A DNA stretch of 64,000 nucleotides from Mesorhabditis belari (Eukaryota > Nematoda > Chromadorea > Rhabditida > Rhabditidae): NCBI GenBank assembly GCA_958450365.1, contig CAUEEP010000757.1, forward strand, positions 357,001 through 421,000, read 5' to 3'. Below the pieces are notes generated by a model. That model was not told the origin of the DNA, ran no database searches, and worked only from the letters and a program-made list of their open reading frames with translations. Below, in pieces: positions 10,910-20,510 of this stretch. The number at the start of each line of letters is the position of its first letter. Positions within the stretch are counted from its first letter, which is position 1. Both the position numbers and the translations under genes were made by a program.

Positions 10910-11203
10910 TTACCCCAAGTACTTAGCTTTTATTCATTAAACACAAAGGAGAGTTCCTTCCAATAATCCATCAGAACTGCACAAATCGCTAATAGAACCG
11001 TATTAGTGTTAGACTGAAGTTAAGTCTTGGTCATTTTAACTATCCCCTTTTAATTAATACCAATTCTACCTTGCCACCGCTCCATCTATTCTCGCCTTTT
11101 GCACAAAAACGAATCAAGCAATTTGCGCGATTCTGATGGATTATTGAAGGAACTCTCCCATTGTATTTAATGAATAAAAGCTAAGTACTTGGGATAAAAA
11201 CGT
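10910..11203. repeat. MITE-like palindrome with ~85 bp arms
   Basis: Left end CCCCAAGTACTTAGCTTT is matched in reverse complement at 11185-11203, and pairing continues inward past GGAGAGTTCCTTC and AATCCATCAGAA. The loop is about 110 bp. It starts 40 bp after the right lipase stop codon. No transposase. Confidence 0.8.
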
Positions 11204-11587
11204 ATAGCGACGTCTTTGGTCATTGGGATTGTGGCAATCCCAATCAAAACACTAACAAAAATTAAGACAGGTTATTTTTTTTGTGTATTTTTGCATCGAA
11301 TAATTGATAAAACATCTTTATATATGGAGCTGGCTATTTTCAATGGTTTTATTGCAGTCTATGGCAATGCATCAACCATCCATTGCTGTTGTTTTCATTT
11401 CTTCAAGGCCATCTTTATTAAATAGGTTATTAAACTTTGGTTTTTTTTTAAATATTTACCTATTCCTCCAAAAGAGCATTGTTTAATCTGCATTGAGATC
11501 TTTAAAATTGGCGCTGTTTTGAACGACGCGATTTAGAATGGCACTGTTTTGGCGGCACTATTTTGACTAGGTTCCAAATCACTGACC

Positions 11588-11972
11588 TTTTGGTTCTCTT
11601 TCGAATAGTTCTTGAGTCTAAAGCTAAAACGAAAACTATCTCAATCTTCAGTAAAATGTCTATTTTAACTTAATCAATCTTTAAAGAACGTTTTCCATCT
11701 TCTGACCCAAATTTTTCCCAAAACTTCGCCAGTGATTTCTTCGATCCATTTCAGAAAGTCATCTAGTCATCTCACAAAGAGTGATCATTTCGTTTTTCTT
11801 CTCTGATACCAGAATTCTCATGACAGATCAAAGAGAGGATGAAACGGTGATAAGGGCGTAAATTTCACTTTTTGCTGATTCACCTTAAGAAAAACGACTG
11901 ATTTTAAGGCGAAGAGGACAAGGCATAAAAAATGGGAACTTTCAGAAATATGGTTTTCTTTTGCGAAAGTTC
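11588..11972. repeat. ~390 bp direct repeat, copy 2
   Basis: Second copy of 7785-8175, same orientation. The right boundary is where TTTTGCGGAAGTTTTT of copy 1 diverges from TTTTGCGAAAGTTCAT here. Sequence from here to 12300 shows no gene. Confidence 0.8.
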
Positions 11973-12304
11973 ATAACAATTGACTTAAAGCTTGAAACAT
12001 ATTTGTTTCCATTTCCTGCTTGTTTTTCCTATTGTTCTTTTCAATAAGTAATATTTTATTCTATTGATAGTTTTCAATAAGTTAAATCAAGGATTTTAAT
12101 GGTAAGTTGAATGAACGGTGAATGGAATGGGAAAATTGTCGATGAATGAATGAAAAGAGTTGTCTGAGTCTGGAATCCATCTTTGTTACACATTCAAATG
12201 AAGCAACAAAGATTTCTTTTAAAGAACGTACTGGTAGTTTTTAAAATTACCCTCAGTTTTGTCTTTTATAAGTTTTCACGCTTTAGAAAATACATGATTT
12301 TCAG

Positions 12305-12528
12305 TTTACAGTGATTTTCAGTGTTTAGAAACATTTACATGCGTTTATTTTTGTCAATCTTATTAAAACAACCTGTATTTCACCCGAATCACAACAACTA
12401 ATCAAATAAATTTCTAAATCTATTCACATCTCCCTATTTGAAACCTTAAATCCTATATCCTCGCAATCACATCCGAGCATTTCCCCTCAATTTTCAGCGT
12501 GGCGATCTTGTCGACTCTTGTTGGCCCG
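12305..12528 (-). pseudogene. Duplicate of the sirtuin last-exon tail
   Basis: Nearly identical to 12793-13017: the 3' flank, stop codon and the last ~25 codons of the sirtuin (ending KIEGKCSDVIARI). It breaks off at TTGGCCCG, where the true exon continues into NIGPTR. The two copies flank the retroelement-like segment at 12529-12790. It can supply no function by itself. Confidence 0.85.
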
Positions 12529-12790
12529 GCCCGGATCACAGAGTGGCTACCACGAGACCAGAAGAGGCCCATCAGAAGACCAGCAACGAGGTGTAGCACA
12601 AGAGTGGCAGAGACGGTCAGAGAAAGGATGGCTAGAGTGCAACCACCACCAGCACAAGCAAGTCGAAGACTTCGAACCAGGAACAAGATAGGAAACACTG
12701 GATGACAATAGCAAGGGATAGAGAAATGTGGAAGCAGGTTGTGATCGGCGCAAAATAGGAACACCTAAGTGCGAAGACAGATCAAAAAAC
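12529..12790 (+). mobile_element. Non-LTR retrotransposon 3' fragment (RT C-terminal tail)
   Basis: Higher in G+C than its surroundings. On the plus strand it reads KRPIRRPATR then, after a frame change, HWMTIARDREMWKQV, which resembles the conserved 'GRP-TRW ... W---A-DR--W' tail found after the reverse transcriptase of RTE/RTE-like and related LINEs. It is about 260 bp, frame-broken, and flanked on both sides by the ~225 bp duplicated sirtuin tail. The family assignment is tentative. Confidence 0.55.
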
Positions 12791-12942
12791 AATGATTTTC
12801 AGTTTTTTCAGTGTTTAGAATCATTTACATGCGTTTATTTTTGTCAATCTTATTAAAACAACCTGTATTTCACCCGAATCACAACAACTAATCAAATAAA
12901 TTTCTAAATCTATTCACATTTCCCTATTTGAAACCTTAAATC

Positions 12943-15311
12943 CTATATCCTCGCAATCACATCCGAGCATTTCCCCTCAATTTTCAGCGTCGCGATCTTG
13001 TCGACTCTTGTTGGCCCGATATTCACGACAATTAACGGAATTTTTCGATTCATAACTGCTTGATGAGCAAATCGATAACCGGACATAACTTGAAGGGATG
13101 AACCAAGAACGAGCACGCCATCACATTCATCAATCTCAAATCCCTTTTCAGTATCATACATCCAAAACACCTTTAAAACTTAAAATTCTTCACTAAAAAG
13201 GGATTACCAACTGAGTGTTTGGCCAAATGACTTGTGCCACAGCTTATTTCATGCAGAATTCAACCCCGACTCTGAATCTGTTTTCTGTTTCGACTATGGA
13301 ACACTCTGTCAAAAGTTTTAAGCGTGCAAAGTTCTTGAAAATCAATTTTTATTTGAAACAGAAGAATGAAATTTGCAAATCCAAAAAGCAGTGGGGCGGA
13401 TTTGAACTAGAGGGATCTTGATCTTGAACTAGAGGGATCTTGATCTTGAACTAGAGGGATCTTGATCTTGAACTAGAGGGATCTTGATCTTGAACTAGAG
13501 TGATCGTGATCTTAACCCACTACCATTCGGCCCCCACTGCTTGCCAAAGACGCTGGGAAATCTGCTTATAAGCTGTGATTTTAAAATCCTGTACAAACTT
13601 TGCACGCTTATTACTTTTGACAGAGTGTTCCATTGCAAAAATGGAAAGCAGATTCGGAATTGGAATATTCTGCATCGAATAACCCGTTTTTTGGCCACCA
13701 CATCCAGTATTCTTTTGTAAATAAATTGAATTTTATTTTATTCAGCCTCAATTTGAGTTTTTATTTGCTATATAATAGGCATTTCTGACCTTTTTATGAC
13801 ACTGCTGCACATCACACAATGGCACATTCTCCCCAAAGAAAATCACATCGGTTTTGAGAATCCCATTGCACTGAATATCAAGAAAATAGAGAAAAATAAG
13901 TCCATTTTACAAAAACCTCTTCGCAGTTTGCCAGCTTGAACTCTTTCTCGGCATCGGCCTCAATCTGAATGTCTCCATCGGGTCGAATCTCGCCCGGACT
14001 CATCTTTGATGTCCATTTTGGATTCAATTCAGTCAATCTTTCTTGCAATTCTTCACTGCAAATTCACTTTTCATCATTTGATTGAATGTTTTCGATCACC
14101 GATCGATCACATTTTTACATTCGAAACACTTGACTCGATGCCCACACCCATGCAATTCAGTCATCCTCTCCGAACCGGCTCTAACAAAACTTTCATTCTT
14201 ATTTCTATTGAAAACAAAACTTTGCATGCAATCCATCAACATTTTGTGTGATCAACCAATGAAATCTATCGGATCTTTCCCATGAGGCGATTGTTTGATG
14301 AGTGACATTTGGATGAGCATCACGGAAACGAGGCCATGCTAGAAAGTTTCGAGCCCAGAATCTAAAGAAAAATTCGAATATAGTCTGATTAGTTTTAAAG
14401 GATTTCTGGTAAAAATTAACTTAAAAAAATCGAAAGCTATATGTCTTTAGAATGATTTTTTAACGGTTTATAAAGGGTTTTTTGATTTGATCAGTTTAAC
14501 AGGTTGTAAAGGGTTATCGATTTGATCAGTTTAACGGGTTGTAAAGGGTTATCGATTTGATCAGTTTAACGGGTTGTAAAGGGTTATCGATTTGATCAGT
14601 TTAACGGGTTGTAAAGGGTTATCGATTTGATCAGTTTAACGGGTTGTAAAGGGTTATCGATTTGATCAGTTTAACGGGTTGTAAAGGGTTTTTTGATTTG
14701 ATCAGTTTAACGGTTTATAAACGGTTTTCGATTTGATCAGTTTAACAGGTTGTAATGGCTTTTTGATTTGATCAGTTTAACGGGTTGTAAAGGGTTATCG
14801 ATTTGATCAGTTTAACTGGTTGTAAAGGGTTTTCGATTTGATCAGTTTAACGGGTTGTGAAGGGTTTTTTGATTTGATCAGTTTAACCAGTTTATAAACG
14901 GTTTTTGATTTGATCAGTTTAACGGTTTATAAAGCTTTTTCACTTTGATCAGTTTAAACACGTTTAAGATAAGCTAAAATCTATATTAAATCAAAATTCA
15001 ACCAGTTTCGATATCAGCTTTGACAATGAAACTTAAAAATAGTAATCACCTTTGTCTAGCATGATGTGATTTGAGAAATTCTTGTAAATACATTGGCCGA
15101 TGATTTGATCTTGCGTAAGCGCCGACTTTTGGTGAGCGGTAATCGGGAATACCTGAAAAAGGCAAGAATTTCTTGAGAAAATCTTATTTTTACCAGATTC
15201 TGTGGAAATCCCGGCACCAGTCAACACCACTAATTTATCGATTTGACTCAATGTTTTCAATAATAAATCAATCGATCCCTCATTGATTGCTTTATGAGCT
15301 GGGATGAACAT
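12943..15311 (-). CDS. SIRT4-type sirtuin (NAD-dependent protein deacylase/lipoamidase family)
   Basis: Expected to act on lysine acyl groups (or ADP-ribosylate) using NAD+, in mitochondria if like animal SIRT4. Exons in order give FIPAHKAI, the NAD-binding LTGAGISTESG, IPDYRSPKVGAYARS, RQRFWARNFLAWPRF, LITQNVDGLHAKAG, the catalytic-His block TELHGCGHRVKC, a first zinc pair CFEC, a second pair CEEC, VIFFGENVP, VLVLGSSLQVMSGYRF and VNIGPTR, ending KCSDVIARI. All sirtuin motifs and four zinc cysteines are visible. The codon at 15311 is the first ATG after an acceptor, so an upstream exon is possible. Introns contain a minisatellite (14460-14965) and an inverted-repeat element (13245-13690). The acceptor before VLVLGSS is ambiguous: VFWMYDTEKGFEI or a shorter GFEI form. 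Confidence 0.9.
13245..13690. repeat. Inverted-repeat element with internal 21-bp tandem array
   Basis: The arms (about 13250-13395 and 13530-13685) share blocks such as GGAACACTCTGTCAAAAG / CTTTTGACAGAGTGTTCC and GCAAAGTT / AACTTTGC. The centre (13400-13515) is five copies of a 21-bp GAACTAGAGGGATCTTGATCTT unit. It sits inside a sirtuin intron and looks like a decayed MITE. Confidence 0.75.
14460..14965. repeat. 35-bp minisatellite in sirtuin intron
   Basis: About 14 units of a 35-bp sequence made of GGGTTGTAAAGGGTTATCG plus ATTTGATCAGTTTAAC, with five near-perfect units in the centre-left and more diverged ones at the edges. Transcribed as part of the sirtuin pre-mRNA if the gene model holds. 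Confidence 0.93.
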
Positions 15312-15499
15312 TTTCAAGATATCATTCAACTGAAATCCTTTACAAGTTATAGTCTATTCTTTGGCAAATAGCCAAGTAAATGATTATTGTAGAAAGGTCA
15401 CTTTTTAAAGGGTTTAATCCAGATTAGACTGTCTGAGTGGTACAATTGAATGAAAAAGAATGAAAAAGAATGAAAAAGAGCGAAAAAGAATGAAAAAGA

Positions 15500-18400
15500 A
15501 TGAAAAGAGATGCATTGATACGACTGCGAAATACGCAAGGTCACTTTCCAATTCAATATTTCAATGCCTTGTACACCGAAAGAATTCTTTCGTTCTTCAA
15601 TCCAATTCCTTTCCTTATCAATTCTCTTATTTGTCACAAGTTGTCTAATTTTTAAACGAAATCCTCTTGAAATCTTGAATCCACCGGCTTTCAATGGATC
15701 ATCATACGTCGTTGATTCTTTAATCTCTTCATCAGCTCTTCTCCCGTTTTTCTATTTAGGCGGAAATGTGGAACCAAAGAGTTTACTTGGTCAGTTCAAA
15801 GATTTAATTCAATAGATAGGATTTAAATATTTGTATTGTATTGTTAGAATTGTAGAATTTAATCGATTGGATGCATTGAGAGTTGAATTTTTCGAAACTT
15901 TTTTAATAAAACTACTCCAGGACTTGGAAAGTTTTAAAATCGATATTCCAACAGAAGCTAGTGCATTCAATGATCCTTTTCAAGAGTCAGAGGCTTTGAT
16001 ACTGAACTTTTGAAGTTTCTAAGATCTTGTTATGTGATGACGAAAGAAATAGCTGAAATGGATTACAGGCATTCTGCTGGCCGGCCTCCTCTTCCACCTC
16101 CCACCATTCCATCAATTTCTCTTCGTCGACTCCTCAATTTCCTCCGTGATCCGCAAAATTTCCTTTGTCGTGATTCTCGTTCGTGGCGGCTTATCGATCG
16201 ATCCAATTATCTTAAAAAGGTTAAAAGTAAGCAATAAAGGAATAAATTCTCTTCAAAACCGAAACATCGCAGCTTCCCTTACCAATGTTAGCCGTTGCTC
16301 CAATCATCATCGAAGTGACAGCACTCACTTTTTCCTCGTTTTATCTTTTAGAATTCGATTTGCTAAGCGGTTTGGCGTTAGGTAAATTTTATAAGCTTTC
16401 AATTTTGATCTATAATTTAGGTTTTTTAATAGCAGCTGTTTCTCCGGCAGTTGTCGTGCCATGTATGTTGGAGGTGGAGAAAAAGGGTTTCTTTTTAAAT
16501 TTTTAAAAGTCTTACCGTAATCCAAGCCTTTAAAACTCACTAAATCATACCGTAAGCAAAATTTGAATTGCAGGTTATGGTAGAAAAAGCGGGATTACAA
16601 CCCTGTGCATAGCGGGAGCGACATTGAGTGATGTGCTTTGCATAACAGCATTCAGGTGGGCTATCTAGCTCCGCTCTTGACTTTCCATCGTGGCGCAGTC
16701 AGGAGGGCCCTTGTCTGGAGCCCGCACGGTCCGGGTTCGACTCCCCGTAGTGACACTCGACTTTAAGCTTTTTATTTTTGAGTTTTCTAAAAAAGTTTTA
16801 GCGTTATTGGTGAAAAGACGGCTGAGAAAGCAGTGACTGCTCTTTTATATAGTAGATAGTACAGTATATAGTAGTATAGTAGACAGTTTTATATAGTAGA
16901 CAAAGTCCGGCAGTTTTCAATTCACCAACCGAATAGTACAGTATCCAATCAATATTTCCCTTTCCAGTGTTGTTCTCGGTGTCATTTTTGGATCCGAGCG
17001 CTCAACTCTCTCAATTCTTTTACATGTTCCCATTGAGATTGCACTCGGAATCTTGATCGGTTTTATTGGAGGTATCTTTCTAGGAAAATCGATTTTAACT
17101 TACATACTTTAAGCTAGAAAATGAAGTTGTTCTTACTTTCATTGAAAAAGTTCAATTCTTTCAATTCAACTATCAAAATTTGTTAGTGAAAGTACTTTTT
17201 CAAGAGTCAGAGGCTTTGACACATAACTTTTGAATTTCCTACTATAAGATGTTGTTAAGTGATGACCAAAGAAATATCTTGAAACCCGGTGGATTCACAG
17301 GCAACTTTTTGTGGATTCACAGGGCCAGGCATTCTCCTGGCCCTGTGAAGACCGGCCAGGCATTCTCCTGGCCCTATGAAGGCCGGCCAGGCATTCTCCT
17401 GGCCCTGTGAAGACCGGCCAGGCATTCTCCTGGTCCTGTGAATTCATAGGCCGGCCAGGCATTCTCCTAGCCGGCCTCCTCTTCCATCTGCCTATTACTT
17501 TTCATTGAAAAAGTTCAATTTGACTATCAAATTTGTATCAAAGTACTTTTTGTTCCTCTGAAATCCCGTTTCCAGGCTATTTGATCAATTTCTGTTCACC
17601 GAAAGCGAAAACTCCAGAAGAAATGATCATAATGCCCTGCTGTCTCATCCTACTTTTATCATTGAGTGTCCTTTTGGGGAGTGCTCATTTCAACTCAGAA
17701 GTCCTTGGCCCTGTCGCCATTTTAGCGCTCGGATTCTTTACAGCTATTTTCGTCAAAAAGCACAATGAAGAGGTGAATTGCGAGAAGTTTTTTTTTGATA
17801 GAAAATCTATAAAGCTTACAATTTGTACATTCAAAAACCTTGAGCTCTTCACTCGAATGAAATCCCAATTAGACTACCTCTGGAAATTCATCTTTATGCC
17901 ACTTCTTTTCGGTTTAATCGGTTTTCGAATGGATATTGTTCAAGTAAAAATAAAATCTAACTAGATACAAAATTAAATTTAGCTATTTTTTGGGGAATCT
18001 TCAAACATATCTCGTGTTGCTTTATGTCTTTTGATTCTAATCGTTGGATTACTTTTCCGTTTATTTGCCACTTATTTCTCGATTCTTGGTCGTTTCAATA
18101 GAAAAGAGAAAATATTTTTAGCTTTCGCGTGGATACCAAAGGCTACTATACAGGTTTGTAAAAAAGAAATCGTTATCATTATCATTTTAACGGATCAAAA
18201 ACATTTTATGGCTTTTGATTCTAATCGTTGGCTTGCTTCTGATCCGTTCAAATGATCGTTTTGATTCGTTAAAATGATCAGATTTGTCTGTCTGTCAAAA
18301 CAGACAAAGCCGATCATTTTAACGGATTAAAACGATCATTTTAACGGATCAAAACATTTTAACGATCATTTTCAGGCAGCCCTTGCTACAGCTTTTCTCG

Positions 18401-18594
18401 ATAAAGCAGTTGTTGAGAAGAGAAACGAATTGTTTGAGATTGGAAATGCGATTCTATTAATGGCTGTGCTAAGTATTTTCCTGTCAGCTCCATTAGGTCA
18501 ATTCTTCATTCGAGTATTTTCCTCTAAATTATTGCAAAAAGATGATGAAGATCTCGTTGAAACGGAGAGATTTCAATTGATTCAAGGGAGATAA
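15500..18594 (+). CDS. NHA/SLC9B-type Na+(K+)/H+ antiporter
   Basis: Multi-pass cation/proton exchanger of the CPA2 group (animal NHA1/NHA2). Joined exons read FLSLSILLFVTSCLIF (first membrane span), NVEPKSLLGILLAGLLFHL, SFVVILVRGGLSIDP, LPMLAVAPIIIEVTAL, LIAAVSPAVVVPCML, YGRKSGITTLCIAGATLSD, GSAHFNSEVLGPVAILALGF, FIFMPLLFGLIGFRMDI, FLAFAWIPKATIQ and AALATAFLDKAV, closing at TAA 18592-18594. These follow animal SLC9B2 in order, including the SPAVVVPxML and F-W-PKAT-QA blocks. The first exon (15500, MKRDALIRLRNTQ) is inferred only from frame and donor signals. One intron carries a tRNA-like sequence, another a minisatellite copied from the GILLAG exon. An inverted fragment of this gene lies at 8160-8640. 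Confidence 0.87.
16684..16755 (+). tRNA. tRNA-like sequence in antiporter intron, degenerate
   Basis: A-box TGGCGCAGTCAGGA and B-box GGGTTCGACTCCC are well kept and the T stem pairs 4 of 5. Acceptor stem ends do not pair and the anticodon arm (around GTCTGGAGC) is unclear, so no identity is given. Probably a tRNA-derived pseudogene on the sense strand of the host gene. Confidence 0.4.
17215..17500. repeat. Minisatellite grown from an antiporter exon edge
   Basis: Begins with a copy of the intron preceding exon 3 (CAAGAGTCAGAGGCTTTGA, compare 15980) and then has four to five ~38-bp units GGCCAGGCATTCTCCTGGCC plus CTGTGAAGACC. The core word CAGGCATTCTGCTGGCC is the exon 3 start that encodes GILLAG. 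The last unit continues into CCGGCCTCCTCTTCCA, again exon 3 sequence. So part of exon 3 was copied into a later intron and amplified. Confidence 0.85.
18170..18376. repeat. Inverted and direct repeats of AACGATCATTTTAACGG
   Basis: The last antiporter intron contains several direct and inverted copies of a TTTTAACGGATCAAAA / TTTTGATCCGTTAAAA word around a GTCTGTCTGTCAAAACAGAC core. Non-coding, ends at the TTTTCAG acceptor of the final exon. Confidence 0.7.
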
Positions 18595-18830
18595 GTGCAA
18601 ATAAAAGTTTAATATTATTTATTAGTCATTTTAAAACAAATATCAAAAACAAAAACCATTTCTCAAGTTCATTTATTGTTTTGATATTGTTTCAAGATCG
18701 GGAAATAGAGTTTCTGAGCGAAATCGCTTTTTGTGAATTGTGGATTTCGATTGACAGCATCGACGATAGCCACAGAAAGGAGAGGAGAAATGCGATGAGG
18801 AACTGAAATTGAACTTTTGCTTATCGTAAA

Positions 18831-19050
18831 TACTGTAATAGTACCCCACCCCCATAATGACTTTGCGTAGTGTTGCGTAGTCGAGCTTTGAACGAGTTTT
18901 TCTCGACACTGGTTTATGCTACAATGCGCGCTTAGGTATCAAAAAATAGCCCTGAATTTCAGTCGCGTAGTCGCGTAATGAAATACTAAAAGTTTTTTAG
19001 TATTTCATTTTCAAAGCACCCGTACTTTCAAAAAAATGCGTCTTGATTTC
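18831..19050. repeat. Partial copy of TIR family A element
   Basis: Starts TATCGTAAATACTGTAATAGTACCCC (given here in two parts: TATCGTAAATACTG, TAATAGTACCCC) and shares the CGTAGTC, GAGCTTTGAACGAG and GCACCCGTACTTTC interior of the family but lacks the second terminal repeat. It is followed 115 bp later by a complete copy. Confidence 0.7.
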
Positions 19051-19163
19051 TTTTTAGCATGTGCTCTTAAATGAATCTCGAATACTCAAACTCAACTTGA
19101 AATGAACTAAAAAACAAGCATTGTAATACTCTGTTATAAAATAAGTATCCTTTTTTATAAACT

Positions 19164-19434
19164 TACCGTAAATACTGTAATAGTACCCCACCCTCCCTCG
19201 TACAGTCTCGTAGTCGCAAAAGTTTTTTAGTATTTCATTTTTTTTCAAAGCACCCGTACTTTCAAAAAATACGTCTTTGGTATCAAAAAATAGCCCTGAA
19301 TTTCAGCTATTTTTTGATACCTAAGCGCGCATTGTAGCATAAACCAGTGTCAAGAAAAACTCGTTCAAAGCTAGACTACGCAACGCTCCGCCCCGTCATT
19401 ATGGGGCTAGGGTACTATTACAGTATTTACGGTA
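19164..19434. repeat. TIR family A element, complete copy
   Basis: A 271-bp unit bounded by TACCGTAAATACTG at the left and its reverse complement CAGTATTTACGGTA at the right. The interior has a second palindrome around TATCAAAAAATAGC. No protein is encoded. Other copies lie at 32373, 40299, 40628 and 58168. It lies downstream of the unknown gene at 19572. Confidence 0.88.
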
Positions 19435-19571
19435 AGAATTCGGATACAAACTCTTTTCGAATGCATTCAATTTCTCTCTGCAATGAATTAAAAGCGCCAG
19501 AATTTCTTTCTTTCTTTAGAAACGCTTTCTATTGCACAGAAATTGCAATTTTAACAACTAATTCCTAAGCT

Positions 19572-20215
19572 TTAAAGTCTCGCCTTGAACTCACCAACGA
19601 TTTTGCATATTTTCTTTTTCTCGTGTAATTCAATGAGCGTCTTTGCCACAAAATACAATTGATCAATCGAGAAATCCTCCAAATTGTTAAACCATTCGCC
19701 AATTTTCGGCTCGATTCGCCGTTTTTTCGTTTCACCTTTATATGGACTCAAAACGACACGACCCTGGCAAAAAAAAAAAAAATTTGTTTAAATTTCTCTA
19801 AACTTTTTCAAACCTTGATTCGAATCACTTTCCTCAGCTTGAATTCATCTAAATAATTGCCAGTTGATGCCTTTTCTTTTACCGATTGAATCGTTTGTTC
19901 TGTAAACTGTTTGACTTAAGTAAAATTTTGAATTTATTTACCAACGCTGTCAAAGATCGATTTCTCTTCAAGAGGATTATCAACATCGGGTTCAATGAAA
20001 TCGGTTTGACGAAAAGTTTTGTCTGAAAGGAGTTAGACTTGAAGATTTCAGCTATTTTTACCCAAATTGATTGAAGCTCGCTCGTTTTGTGGTGGATTTG
20101 AGTCAAAAGCGATTGGTGAATTAAAAGAATCGCGAAAATTGGCCGAATTTTCAAATAAATCATCAAAAAGGACTTCATTTTCCGGGATTTTCTTGATCGG
20201 GGATGGAAGTTGCAT
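19572..20215 (-). CDS. Unrecognised ~190-aa protein
   Basis: Four or five exons join in frame from ATG 20215: MQLPSPIKKIPENEVLFDD, an Asn/Ser-rich stretch with FRDSFNSPIAFDSNPP, an acidic part (DFIEPDVDNPLEEKSIF), a basic part ending KLRKVIRIK, and GRVVLSPYKGETKKRR followed by IGEWFNNLEDFSIDQL and YFVAKTLIELHEKKK. No signal peptide or membrane span is seen; it looks nuclear or cytosolic, with a C-terminal helical Lys-rich end. It lies 296 bp downstream of the nuclear receptor gene on the same strand, spacing compatible with a nematode operon. I do not recognise the family. Confidence 0.65.
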
Positions 20216-20510
20216 TGTTAAAAATATTCAGTTTGGGCGAATAACGCGGAACAATCAAGTCCATCAATTTCCTGGCTGAAATTATCCAATTTGTCGGCAG
20301 ATGTGCTTTCCCCAATTATTACAATGCAATTATTATCAATTTATTGCCCAACTTTTAGAAATTTAAAATTTGACAAATAACGAAGAGAAGAAAAAACGGG
20401 GAGAAGGCTATCGGATAGATCACAAAACGTCAAAAAATATAACCTGAAACAATGGGGAACACATAAATGAAGAATCAAATGTTAAAATAACGCTAACCTA
20501 GAACAATTAA

